Part shown: positions 44,901 through 55,257 of the stretch, piece by piece
Layout of the letters: each line of letters opens with the position of its first letter
Position numbering within the stretch: position 1 is the stretch's first letter
Origin: Symsagittifera roscoffensis
Lineage: Eukaryota > Xenacoelomorpha > Acoela > Convolutidae
Direction: 5' to 3'
Assembly (NCBI RefSeq): GCF_963678635.1
Contig: NC_087066.1
Coordinates: 57,492,312 to 57,556,311, forward strand
Length of the DNA stretch: 64,000 nt
Translations under genes and position numbers: made by a program
Notes under the pieces: generated by a model
Seen by the model: only the letters and a program-made list of their open reading frames with translations
Told to the model about the DNA's origin: nothing
Databases searched by the model: none

Positions 44901-46100
44901 TATTCGCGGCGGTAATTACCAATGGGGATGGGACTTAAGTATGTCGGTTGAACTCCAACAACCACGCGGAGGAAACTTGAGGATGAACAAATTCAACTTG
45001 ACCTACTTATTATTACCGTAGCTGACCACTTAGCATTACTGCGACAAAACAGAGTCAACGCGTGAGCGGGTAAACAGATGCGTTGGAGAGGGCAACTTAA
45101 GTTTTAGTTAAATAACGAGGTGGGGTTTCAGGCAAATTGGTGGAATTCCATCAACTACGCGGAAGAAACCTGAGGATGACAAAAAACTCAACCTAACTCG
45201 CCTGATACTGCCTGCCCAAACCACGTAACATAAGTTGGAATCGGATAAATAAGCGAACTTAGGGATTTTATGTCGTAGTTTTCAACAATTTTTAACGACC
45301 TAAAAAAAACGATTATTAAAAAATTCCTACAAAATTGACTGTTCGAGGGTTCGAGTCCGAAATTTATCCAAAAAAATGATCTAGTACCTCTGTCTATGTT
45401 CCGTTTTTCTGGATTTTCAATCCGTTCACAATTACCCAAAAACTTGTGGTTTCAGGAAAATTACCAGTTGTAGCTTGCTTCGAGTTGGGATACACAATAA
45501 CACATTAAAACATCGTACGTAATTTAATTGCAAAAAATGGTTTATAAAAACTAGACTAGTCTTACAGTTTTTGACAGTTTTGGAGATTTTCGGCACCGGA
45601 AGTTTCTCTCTCACGAGTCTGCACAGCTACACGCACAATACCTGTGTGAAGGTCTCCGTTTTAGCCAAAATTGGGGGTTCCTCGTTTTAGCAGGTTGAAA
45701 CGGGGGAGGGGGTTTCCGCTGTACCAGAATGGCCCCAGAATCTAGCGCTCGACACCTGTTTATAGCCCTCCGAAACCCCGACTCCAAAGTGGTAACTTGG
45801 CCTCCGAAACTCTTGATCTCAAGCTGAACACTTGCTTTAAAGGTCAATCGATTAGCTTTTAAACCAGTTTGGCGGCTGTCCAATTGTAGTGATGATGTTT
45901 TCCTGCACCCGTAAATTGTAAAAGTAGTTGATAAATGTCTATTACTGCAGCAATGTTATTGCAGGAATGTTTTTGCAGGACTGTTCGTAATCCGTTCCTT
46001 AATTGTTGGTCTGAATTACTCCTGGTCGTATTTGAAATTTCAATCAATCAGTTAATGGGAACTTTTGATCAAAAAACGTGTCCCTTGTGGGATGACAGAA
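41945..46100 (-). mobile_element. BEL unit 4, gag-only deletion derivative
   Basis: It shares the gag-LTR deletion junction. The gag fragments (41968-43302) are broken. The coiled-coil ORF (43428-44174) has an early stop near 43985. The upstream ORF copy is at 44248-44886. The leader is full length and has the tRNA-like piece (B box near 45347) and the 32153-type segment (45611-46047). It is an older and more diverged copy than units 2 and 3. Confidence 0.82.
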
Positions 46101-46568
46101 TGTGCGCGTCAATCTCCACAATTCGTAAAAAATCGTTTTTTAAACACTTGAATTAGAAAGCTTTTTCTCGGCAAAATAACTATAAATTTTGTAATATAAC
46201 GATATTTTTAACAAACTTTATCATTGTTAACATCGGCCATAAACATGTGAATAACTCGAAACAAGCTGCTAAAGGGCCAGTATTTGTCCTTGAGATAAAT
46301 TGCTCTTTTTATTGGTCAGACTTAATCAAGGCTGCACGAAATTAGAGCGAAAAGACGTTTAAAATAGGTTTTTTTTCGGGGGGGGGGGGGGGTTCGACCC
46401 TGGTTACGGAGCGTCCCATCAATTTCAGAGCATGTTTGAGTTATAGAAAGGAAATGACCTGGACGCAGGGACGCACCCTGTATACGCTGGGCTACTGTCC
46501 CTATAAACAATTATATTTTGGTTCATTTTATATGCTGCATTTATACTCGTTACATTTTCGCTGCAACA
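46101..46568 (-). repeat. BEL LTR 5
   Basis: TGT...ACA boundaries as in the other LTRs, with a poly-G run near 46378-46391. It is the 5' LTR of unit 4 and the 3' LTR of a fifth unit that is cut off. Confidence 0.82.
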
Positions 46569-46698
46569 TGAACGTTGACGGGATAAGTATCTCACTGGTT
46601 TTCAGACTTACCCTTAAAATTAATTGTTTTTAGCCTCTTATGACCCTCCGCTTTTTCTTTAAGCCATTCGTTGAAATCTAGCAGAAATGTTCGATACC
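46569..46698 (-). pseudogene. BEL unit 5 remnant (gag end)
   Basis: About 130 bases of the deleted-type gag junction and capsid sequence run up to TCGATACC. The sister copies continue ATTGGC, but here element G sequence begins. This is the right edge of the array. Confidence 0.85.
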
Positions 46699-48023
46699 CT
46701 GGAGTGGTCACATTCGTGGAGAAGTACCGCGCATACTTAGGGAGCGCTCCCTTTAATTACGCGTGGACAATAGAGCGTTATCCTGGTTGAAGAGTTATAT
46801 TGGTCGCTGGATAGTCAGATTAGACGGTTACCACATGATAATTGAGCACAGGATGCGCGACAAAGACCAGAATGCTGACAGCCTCAGCAAGAAGACTGAG
46901 TTTTATGAAAGACTAGAACAAAAACAAGCCAATCAGGCGGAAATCAGGGAAGGGTCTTGTTTCTGAACAAAGAAACTTATGAGCGCTTCCCTTGACGAGA
47001 TGGTTGGACAAATCTGGACATCCAATTCCGGGACTCCCCGAGTTACCGGTGGAAAAGGTAGCGGAAATAAAGATCTTATCAAAGAAAGACCCGGTGCCTT
47101 TGGATCTGTTGCTACGTTTGAACCTGGTCCAACAGAATGAACATAAACAGCCTCTCATTGCTGGATAAAACGGTGCAGGTCACTCCGCAAGAGATGCAGA
47201 TGCTAGATGAATTGTTGGAGAGAGAAGTGACTAGTGATGGCCCCGAATGGGCAGCAGCCATGGCATCGCTAACAGTCAGTGAGAAAGTAACCATTAAGCC
47301 ATCAAGGCGTCAACACAAGTAAAATGAAAGGGATTGTATGACGATAGGTCAGCAACTAGTATCCTCGATACCCCAAAAAGTCTTGAAGAGCACATCATAT
47401 AGACGAAAAGAACAGGGGAAAGGGACACAAATGAAAACCGTTATCTTTGAGGATCAGGATCAGAAAGGTGAAGAAGTTGAACAAAACCTGGGACAAGAAA
47501 GTTTGTCCGGGGAGAAGGAGGTTGATGAGGACAGACGAGTTAATCAACAAGATCCGGTACAAGAACGTTTGTCCGGGAGTCAGGTGTTCAAGGTGAGGAA
47601 CAAGACCTGGAGGATAAAATTTTGTCCGGGGAGTTCAGATGGATGAGCAGAACACATAAAACTGATCCCGAAGAAGAAACATTTTTAAAGGCAGATTCTT
47701 CGGTTGATGACAACTCGAGGAATTCGGGGATTGACACTTAATCAGACACAAACTCGAGCACAGGATCGGAATTGACAGAGCTAGCAATCCACACGTTACT
47801 AGTGGAGACTCGAGCAAGAGACCTGGACAGAGAGGTTTATCAAGACCCTGGCAGTGATCGCTACCTGGTACCCAGCGAAACAGTCTTCGACAACGCAGCG
47901 GATGAACTAGAAACAAAAGCGGTATCAAAACGATCGATGAATTTGTTGTCCCAGAAAGAAGTAGTCAGGTCTGATCTTCAACTTTTCAAACAAGAAACAG
48001 AGCCGTTGGCGAAGATTTAGTGA
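46699..48023 (+). pseudogene. pol: Element G Pol: end of RNase H and long linker, broken
   Basis: The first readable part is the end of a Ty3/gypsy RNase H (VDNRALSWLKSYIGRW, then HRMRDKDQNADSLSK, the usual ADxLSR-type ending). A long acidic linker of about 350 codons follows before the integrase zinc domain, in three frames with stops. It includes LLDKTVQVTPQEMQML and HTLLVETRARDLDREVY. Ty3/gypsy elements normally have a much shorter linker. RT and protease, which should precede this, are missing. The motif TTTGTCCGGGGAG occurs three times here (47501, 47568, 47620). Confidence 0.75.
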
Positions 48024-50148
48024 GTGAAGATGGAAGATGACACGCATCAGCCCGATGAAATTAATAATCAATTGAGGGTCATGAAGACATACTTGAAGGC
48101 GAGATACATACTCTCGGACCTACTAAGAGCGCAAAGATATGACCGCATGACGAGTAACTTGAAGGGGTGGATCGAAAATGGATTATCACACAAAGGTGAC
48201 CTGGAGGAAGACAGTTACCGTATTCTGAGACAGTACTTCATGCAGAAAGAAAGAAGGTTATATTTGAACAAGGACGGGATTGTGGCCTGCAAGAGAAGAG
48301 AAGAAGACAAAGTCCTGTACAAGTATAACGCGATAGTGTTGCCGCAACTCTATCAGACAGAACTTTTATTCAGGTCGCTTGATCAGATGGGCCTTCAGGG
48401 AATCGACAAAGTATACCAGAGGGTTGTGAAGCGCTTTGAGTGGCCTGGGATGAAGAAGGCATGAGAAAACAGGTCAAGGATCCAAGAAAATTGCAATTTC
48501 CCTTGCAATCGATCGAGTCATCTGAATTCAACGAGGTGGTGCATATTAACCACCAGAAAATATGTATGACAGACAGTGGCTATAATCAGACCTTGGTCAT
48601 GATAGACCATTTCACGAAGTATGCAGAGGCCGTGCCCTGCATAACTGCCTCAGCAGCAGAGACGTGCGATCACCTAATCAAAACGTGGATAGCGAGAAAT
48701 TCTTGTCCGATGACGTTTCAATCGGATAACGGAACAGCTTTTGTGGGAGAACTTACGAAAGAGCTCATGAGACGCTCTCAGATGGCCCAAGCTCATTCCA
48801 CGACATACCATCCCCAGACGAATGGCTTCGTGGAGAGGCAAAATTGGATGCTTGTGTCGATGCTGAGGGTATATTGTTCCAGGTACATGACCAATTGGGA
48901 CCGGTATCTTTCACAGGTGATGGGAACTTACAACAGCACGCAACACTCCACCACCGGAGTTAGTCCACATATGATGGTAACCGGACACGAGAAGTCTTTG
49001 CCCTTGACTTTCTTTTACCCATAGTATGAGGGAAGAAAACATCACCACAGGTCTTCATAAGGGATGTGATTGGACGCCAACAAGAACTAAACAACTTGTG
49101 CAGACGGAACACTCAGCAGGCTCAGGCGAGGCAGAGGAAAAAGTTCGTCAAAAAGCAGCTGATGCAAAAGCTTACTCAGTAGGAGACTAAGTATGGGTAT
49201 TTCAAAACGTTATACCACCGAAAGGAACGAAAAAGCTCCAAAAGAAGTGGAGGGGACCCTTCATGATTAGGATAGTGCACCAGGAGGTACGTTTTTACAG
49301 ACTGAGTACCGGCCGAGCCGCTCACTACGAAAATATTAAGCCACACAACCCATCTATGGAAGACTGGTGTATACCTGCAGACATGGAAGAGGGGGATTTT
49401 CTGATGATGGACCCTGCCTGCCAGGGGAAAAATGATGGGAATGAGGTCGTAGAGGAAGGATCAAGTCCACCACTGGACCTGGATCCCAATGAGGTGATTG
49501 AAGCAGATGAAGAAACCTTTCCCTACGGAGAAGAGGACTGGCAAGACCTCGAACAGATGTAGGTCCCCAGAAAATTCGAACCAGACCTTCCGCTTACGAT
49601 ACAGACTCGACAGGGTGACAGGACAAGACTCACGAAGAAATACAATCCTTACGGAGATGAATTCGTAGTGGACAGCATAGATCTGAAGAAGATAGTGGCA
49701 GATGTGGTGGGTCTAGAAGAAATAACCGTGTCACAAGATATCGACATAGTCGACGACCGCGACAATGAGTGGATCGATGACCGGTCTAAGTCCGAGGAAG
49801 AATTCGACGACGAGCAACAGCAATCTTACGAACAAGACTTGGCGAATCTGCGTGACTTAGAATGGCTGAACGAAATGACGTCGGACCCAAAGGAGACCAG
49901 TGTCCAGATTCAAGATATAGACCGTGAGAACATGAAATACATAAAAACCGAAAGGTGTGATCTTTCCTGGGCTGCCCAGGAAGGGCAATTACTCAAAAAT
50001 GCATCCAACCTCGATTTAATATCCCGTATGCGATCCACGGGGACGTCGATGGATATTTTTGTCCGGGGAGTGGGGGTTTGACTTACCCACACTGAAAAAT
50101 TATTAACAAAAAAATCAAGAATAGCCAGAGAGACAAGTGATCTAGAAG
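48024..50148 (+). pseudogene. pol: Element G integrase and Pol C-terminal extension, copy 1, broken
   Basis: The HHCC zinc region ends GIDKVYQRVVKRFEWPGM (48395-48455), followed by a frameshift. In the catalytic core the first acidic residue is Asn (VVHINHQK, codon AAC at 48548-48550) where family members have Asp. The second (FQSDNGTAFVG, GAT at 48725) and the Glu (HPQTNGFVERQN, GAG at 48833) are present. A GPY/F-type phrase KKWRGPFMI lies near 49230-49260, after a stop and a frameshift. A long acidic tail follows to 50081. The integrase would insert the DNA copy, but the lost Asp and the stops make it dead. The whole of 48189-50148 is repeated next door. Confidence 0.88.
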
Positions 50149-52110
50149 CACAAAGGTGACCTGGAGGAAGACAGTTACCGTATTCTGAGACAGTACTTCA
50201 TGCAGAAAGAAAGAAGGTTATATTTGAACAAGGACGGGATTGTGGCCTGCAAGAGAAGAGAAGAAGACAAAGTCCTGTACAAGTATAACGCGATAGTGTT
50301 GCCGCAACTCTATCAGACAGAACTTTTATTCAGGTCGCTTGATCAGATGGGCCTTCAGGGAATCGACAAAGTATACCAGAGGGTTGTGAAGCGCTTTGAG
50401 TGGCCTGGGATGAAGAAGGCATGAGAAAACAGGTCAAGGATCCAAGAAAATTGCAATTTCCCTTGCAATCGATCGAGTCATCTGAATTCAACGAGGTGGT
50501 GCATATTAACCACCAGAAAATATGTATGACAGACAGTGGCTATAATCAGACCTTGGTCATGATAGACCATTTCACGAAGTATGCAGAGGCCGTGCCCTGC
50601 ATAACTGCCTCAGCAGCAGAGACGTGCGATCACCTAATCAAAACGTGGATAGCGAGAAATTCTTGTCCGATGACGTTTCAATCGGATAACGGAACAGCTT
50701 TTGTGGGAGAACTTACGAAAGAGCTCATGAGACGCTCTCAGATGGCCCAAGCTCATTCCACGACATACCATCCCCAGACGAATGGCTTCGTGGAGAGGCA
50801 AAATTGGATGCTTGTGTCGATGCTGAGGGTATATTGTTCCAGGTACATGACCAATTGGGACCGGTATCTTTCACAGGTGATGGGAACTTACAACAGCACG
50901 CAACACTCCACCACCGGAGTTAGTCCACATATGATGGTAACCGGACACGAGAAGTCTTTGCCCTTGACTTTCTTTTACCCATAGTATGAGGGAAGAAAAC
51001 ATCACCACAGGTCTTCATAAGGGATGTGATTGGACGCCAACAAGAACTAAACAACTTGTGCAGACGGAACACTCAGCAGGCTCAGGCGAGGCAGAGGAAA
51101 AAGTTCGTCAAAAAGCAGCTGATGCAAAAGCTTACTCAGTAGGAGACTAAGTATGGGTATTTCAAAACGTTATACCACCGAAAGGAACGAAAAAGCTCCA
51201 AAAGAAGTGGAGGGGACCCTTCATGATTAGGATAGTGCACCAGGAGGTACGTTTTTACAGACTGAGTACCGGCCGAGCCGCTCACTACGAAAATATTAAG
51301 CCACACAACCCATCTATGGAAGACTGGTGTATACCTGCAGACATGGAAGAGGGGGATTTTCTGATGATGGACCCTGCCTGCCAGGGGAAAAATGATGGGA
51401 ATGAGGTCGTAGAGGAAGGATCAAGTCCACCACTGGACCTGGATCCCAATGAGGTGATTGAAGCAGATGAAGAAACCTTTCCCTACGGAGAAGAGGACTG
51501 GCAAGACCTCGAACAGATGTAGGTCCCCAGAAAATTCGAACCAGACCTTCCGCTTACGATACAGACTCGACAGGGTGACAGGACAAGACTCACGAAGAAA
51601 TACAATCCTTACGGAGATGAATTCGTAGTGGACAGCATAGATCTGAAGAAGATAGTGGCAGATGTGGTGGGTCTAGAAGAAATAACCGTGTCACAAGATA
51701 TCGACATAGTCGACGACCGCGACAATGAGTGGATCGATGACCGGTCTAAGTCCGAGGAAGAATTCGACGACGAGCAACAGCAATCTTACGAACAAGACTT
51801 GGCGAATCTGCGTGACTTAGAATGGCTGAACGAAATGACGTCGGACCCAAAGGAGACCAGTGTCCAGATTCAAGATATAGACCGTGAGAACATGAAATAC
51901 ATAAAAACTGAAAGGGATGATCTTTCCTGGGCTGCCCAGGAAGGGCAATTACTCAAAAATGCATCCAACCTCGATTTAATATCCCGTATGCGATCCACGG
52001 GGACGTCGATGGATATTTTTGTCCGGGGAGTGGGGGTTTGACTTACCCACACTGAAAAATTATTAACAAAAAAATCAAGAATAGCCAGAGAGACAAGTGA
52101 TCTAGAAGCA
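48189..52110 (+). repeat. 1960-bp tandem duplication in element G pol
   Basis: 48189-50148 repeats at 50149-52110 with a constant offset of 1960. Only the patch at 49949-49956 differs (three bases). The junction shares just CA with the original edges. All integrase defects, including the Asp-to-Asn change, are in both copies, so the duplication came after the decay. Confidence 0.96.
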
Positions 52111-52155
52111 GAAAAAGGCCAGGAGCCTAAGAAACTGGACATAGGGAGAGTAGTT
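50149..52155 (+). pseudogene. pol: Element G integrase and Pol tail, copy 2
   Basis: This is a near-exact second copy of the integrase core (50400-50984), the GPY/F region and the acidic Pol tail (51223-51522, 51628-52041). After a TGA at 52039 the same frame continues (THTEKLL..., then DIGRVVESYFNLPNES) straight into the macro-like domain at 52156. The uncopied sequence to the right shows that this is the copy attached to the rest of the element. Confidence 0.85.
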
Positions 52156-52641
52156 GAGTCATATTTTAATTTGCCAAATGAATCATCAAGTAGCATAATA
52201 TTGACTGATAGCAATTTTATACTTACGAATAGAACATGTGCCATAGCGATCACGGCGGTTATGAGTTTTAGGACAGCGTTAGCAGCAGATTTTAAGAAAG
52301 AATATAAAAACATAGAATTTCCTTGGAAGCAAAAACCAGCAATAGGAGGCGTAGCAGCCTTGCCTCCGGCGGCTTCGCAGATACCAGGTAAGTATTTATT
52401 CTTCTTGGTGACGAGGGCGACGGAGAAGCGCCACGTGGACCCGGAAAACTTGGTCGTGTCCTTGACGAGATTGTGAGACTTACTTGTGGAGAGGGAGGTA
52501 AAGGAACTCTTGCTTCCGGTATACGACCCGAACCGAGGATGACTGCGCCCAAGGGAGCTACATGAACTGATACACGTAATCTTTTCTGATACTAACATAC
52601 AAGTATACCTACATAAGATATATTGTTTGAGTATAGGCTGA
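52156..52641 (+). pseudogene. Macro-domain-like module fused to the Pol C-terminus (copy 1)
   Basis: The Pol tail frame runs on to 52641. The module resembles macro domains of the TARG1/OARD1 (ALC1-like) kind in order and spacing. It has an N-terminal strand and helix ending ALAADFKKEYKN, where that family has an Ala and FKK-type helix. A GGVAALPPAA turn follows, then the core strand KYLFFLVTRATEK and a helix NLVVSLTRL. Next come a strand with LLPVYDPNRG at the usual ADP-ribose-binding loop and a final strand IHVIFSDTNIQVYLHK. Macro domains bind or cleave ADP-ribose. TGA stops at 52474 and 52538 break it. The catalytic Lys of TARG1 is not seen, so binding is likelier than cleavage. The call rests on pattern only. 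Confidence 0.6.
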
Positions 52642-52652
52642 GTTTAGGTTGC

Positions 52653-52832
52653 ATGCAGGAAGGTGTCATAATATGTGTGTTGTGTGTGATATGTGTGTTG
52701 TGCTATGTTATTAAGACCCTGAGACAACAGGTACCTCGAGACCGGAAACGAGATCGGAAACAAGATCGGAGACTAGATCAGAGACTACGAGCACCATCCG
52801 AGAAGAACGACGACCAGACAGAAGCTCTTTGA
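52653..52832 (+). CDS. Small membrane ORF of element G, 59 residues
   Basis: The ATG at 52653 opens a 59-codon frame. A hydrophobic stretch IICVLCVICVLCYVI near the N-terminus is followed by a strongly charged tail with repeated RDRK/QDRRL units. It would be a single-pass membrane peptide. Its stop overlaps the ATG of the next ORF (TGATG at 52830-52834). Part of the hydrophobic stretch comes from a GTGT-rich run, so it could be chance. A shortened copy follows the second macro copy (54898-54948). Confidence 0.4.
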   Translation: MQEGVIICVLCVICVLCYVIKTLRQQVPRDRKRDRKQDRRLDQRLRAPSEKNDDQTEAL

Positions 52833-54154
52833 TGTGGTCGAGGCTCATACCTTTCCCCTGGCATGTCTACAAGCAGGACTTGATGAAATTGAATCTTCAG
52901 GCGGTAAGGTTTGCAGTCGATGCCATAAGGATGCTGAATGGAGCGAGGCTATCCGTCAACGGACTGTACTCAACCGCAGGTGTGGACTGGTTGATAGCAG
53001 CTGGCACTCACTTCAACTTCACGACCGCCTTAAGATTCGCCGATTTAGAGGGACTGCCCTCAAACAACACAATGGGTCCAGTAAACGCAAGACCTTTGCA
53101 GGACGTGAAATTGAAACATGGTGAAGGAAATCGAGAAGAAAGACCCGGAAGATTCTTGACAACGAGGGCACTAATAGGACAACATGTGAAAATGTTCAAG
53201 CAAATACGAGCACCCCCCTCTCATGTGAAACAAAAGGCGTACCCAAAACAGGTGGCTCAAGAAGGCGATGCTCAGAGATATGGTGGGATGAAGATGATTA
53301 GGAAGGACGAGACTATCTTTGCAGCGTATGATAAAGTGGAAATGAGAAAAGCAAAGATTTTGATAGTCGCCAACTCAGAATTTGTGCATACCTCCAAGTC
53401 TCTGTTTTGGCCTGGCGTTATAATGCTGGCAGCGGTCGACCTGGATCTAATGCATTCGGTGTCAATGGCAATCGGAATACAACGACAAACGGAAATGAAC
53501 CCGATCACGATCGTATTTGCCGGCATAAACGACCCTCTACACAGTAGGTGTTTCCTGAGCAGACTCAGAGAGCCTACAATAGCAGAGGACGCAGTGTGGC
53601 CAGCGATAAAGGATTTGCTCGAATGAATGAGTGAAATAATGGACACGCTGAAAGAAGGTGCATTCCCAAATATAACACGGAAAGCTGGGTTTGCACTGTC
53701 TCCGGGATATGCACATCTCCCGGATGGGCTGAAGTTTGTATATGCGATGGTGGCGTTGCTCTCGGAAGGGAAATATGATGTGATCATATCTGCCCCGAAA
53801 TGAGGAATAGAAAGGGAGAACTTCAGACCACTTGAGGCGGAATTTCCGGAAGTGTCGTCTGACATCTCGAATGCAATGCGAGGATTCAAGGATCATTCAT
53901 TGCACATGTTAGTATTAGACGAAGTACTGGGGTCGGAACTGTCCAACTTCAGTCGACAACTCAAACTGAGACGAGGAATTGACGATGACCATCGAGTAAT
54001 AGTAGCAATGTCTAACGACTGATGGTTCCGAGGAATGGAAATAAAACAGGAAGGAGAAAGAAGGAAGAACTCTAAGGAGACGAAAGCTCACTTGGAATCG
54101 GTGGTCTTGAGAACGAAACCAGAGGCTAACAAGTGGTTGCACTTGACCCCTCGA
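52832..54154 (+). pseudogene. Element G accessory ORF with SGNH-hydrolase-like blocks
   Basis: One frame of about 440 codons runs from the ATG at 52832 and is broken only by three TGA codons (53624, 53801, 54020). The first 170 residues are unrecognised. Then AKILIVANSEFVHTSK (residues about 174-189) resembles block I of SGNH hydrolases (a strand, then the nucleophile Ser). ITIVFAGINDPLHSR (about 225-239) resembles block III with Gly-x-Asn-Asp, and GIDDDHRV (near residue 385) resembles block V DxxH. Such hydrolases act on esters, and esterase domains are known in CR1-type LINE ORF1 proteins. The ORF follows the macro-like module and ends where a second Pol-tail copy is joined in the same frame, so its true C-terminus is lost. 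Confidence 0.45.
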
Positions 54155-54948
54155 AATAAATACATAAAAACCGAAAGGTGTGATCTTTCCTGGGCTGCCC
54201 AGGAAGGGCAATTACTCAATCCTGCACCCAACCTCAATTTAATGTCCGGTATACGATCGACGGGGACGTCGATGGATATTTTTGTCCGGGGAGTGGGGGT
54301 AGGACTTACCCACACTGAAAATTTATTAATAAAAAAATCAAGAATAGCAGGAGAGACAAGTGATCTAGAAGCAGAAAAAGGCAAGGACCCTAAGAAACCG
54401 GACATAGGGAGAGTAGTTGAGTCATATTTGAACTTGCCAAATGAGTAATCAAGTAGCATAATATTGACAGATAGCAATTTTATACTTACAAATAGAACAT
54501 GTACCATGGCGATCACTGCGGACATGAGTTTTAGGTCAGCGTTAGCAGCAGATTTTAAGAGAGAATATAAAAACTCAGACTTCCCTTGGAAGCAAAGACC
54601 AGGAATAGGAGGCGTAGCAGCCTTGCCTCCGGCGGCTTCGCAGATACCAGGTAAGTAATTATTCTTCTTGGTGACGACGGCGACGGAAAAGCGCCACGTG
54701 GACCCGAAAAACTAGGTCGTGTCCTTGACGAGACTGTGAGACTTACTTGTGGAGAGGGAGGTAAAGGAACTCCTACTTCCGGTATACGACCCGAACCGAG
54801 GACGAATGCTATATGCACTGATACACGTAATCTTTTCTGATACTAACATACAAGTATACTTACATAAGAAACATTATTTAAGTATAGGCTGAGTTTAGGT
54901 TGCATGCTGTGTTTGATATGTGTGTTGTGTTATGTTAATAAGACCCTG
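54155..54948 (+). pseudogene. Second copy of Pol tail, macro-like module and membrane ORF start
   Basis: This aligns with about 51895-52721 and is roughly 90% alike. It contains the Pol tail (MDIFVRGVGVGLTHTEN), the macro-like module (54464-54892) and the beginning of the small membrane ORF. Stops are at 54446 (TAA), 54656 and others. It is more decayed than copy 1 and is joined directly to the SGNH-like ORF in the same frame. It may come from a second element of the family through recombination or template switching. The first macro strand, the GGVAALPP turn and the final strand with SDTNIQVYLHKK are still readable. Confidence 0.7.
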
Positions 54949-55257
54949 TGATTAGTGACCATGTACAACCGAGTGACGATCTTAGGAATAAATTCAAAGT
55001 TTGGACTGTCCATTCTTAGGTCGAATTCCAAAATTTTAGCAATAAACAGATTTTAATACATTTCAAGATTAAAATCTTTTCATATGACTGTTTTAAATAA
55101 AATTTAACACAAAATTAGAGTAACGCTGACAAATGTGGTTTTCGTGACCTCTTTTCTAGATCCTGATTGATCTTTTAATCATTCATCAGATTTCAATTGA
55201 ACAAACTGATAATCAAACCGAATCTAACGAAATGAAAACTTCGATTTGAATGAATTG
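54949..55257. other. AT-rich spacer, nothing recognised
   Basis: No frame or motif is found. It is unlike the GC-richer coding parts on both sides, so it may be a small insertion between two G fragments. No inverted ends or target duplication are seen. Confidence 0.5.

Larger units (their letters stand above)
23955..46698 (-). mobile_element. BEL/Pao retrotransposon array with five LTRs
   Basis: Five LTRs (23955, 32643, 37276, 41509, 46101) separate four internal regions, all on the - strand, followed by the start of a fifth. Neighbouring units share single LTRs and lack any host sequence between them. The first unit (24443-32642) carries the full BEL gene set. The next three keep only the leader, two accessory ORFs and the front of gag. 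Segment 29925-34557 repeats at 34558-39190 almost identically, so part of the array grew by tandem duplication of a 4.63-kb unit. The array interrupts element G. Gag sequence of G ends at 23954 and RNase H sequence of G starts at 46699. Confidence 0.88.

Noticed and set aside
52381-52395. A splice donor (CAGGTAAGT) inside the macro-like module
   Set aside because: The protein reading continues smoothly across it and matches the domain pattern, so there is no reason to infer an intron.
51895-54948. The repeat pair 51895-52721 and 54155-54948 as LTRs of the gypsy-like element
   Set aside because: Both copies are protein-coding (Pol tail and macro-like module) and lack TG...CA edges, a primer site or a purine tract. 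True LTRs with LINE flanks were found at 1532 and 60911.
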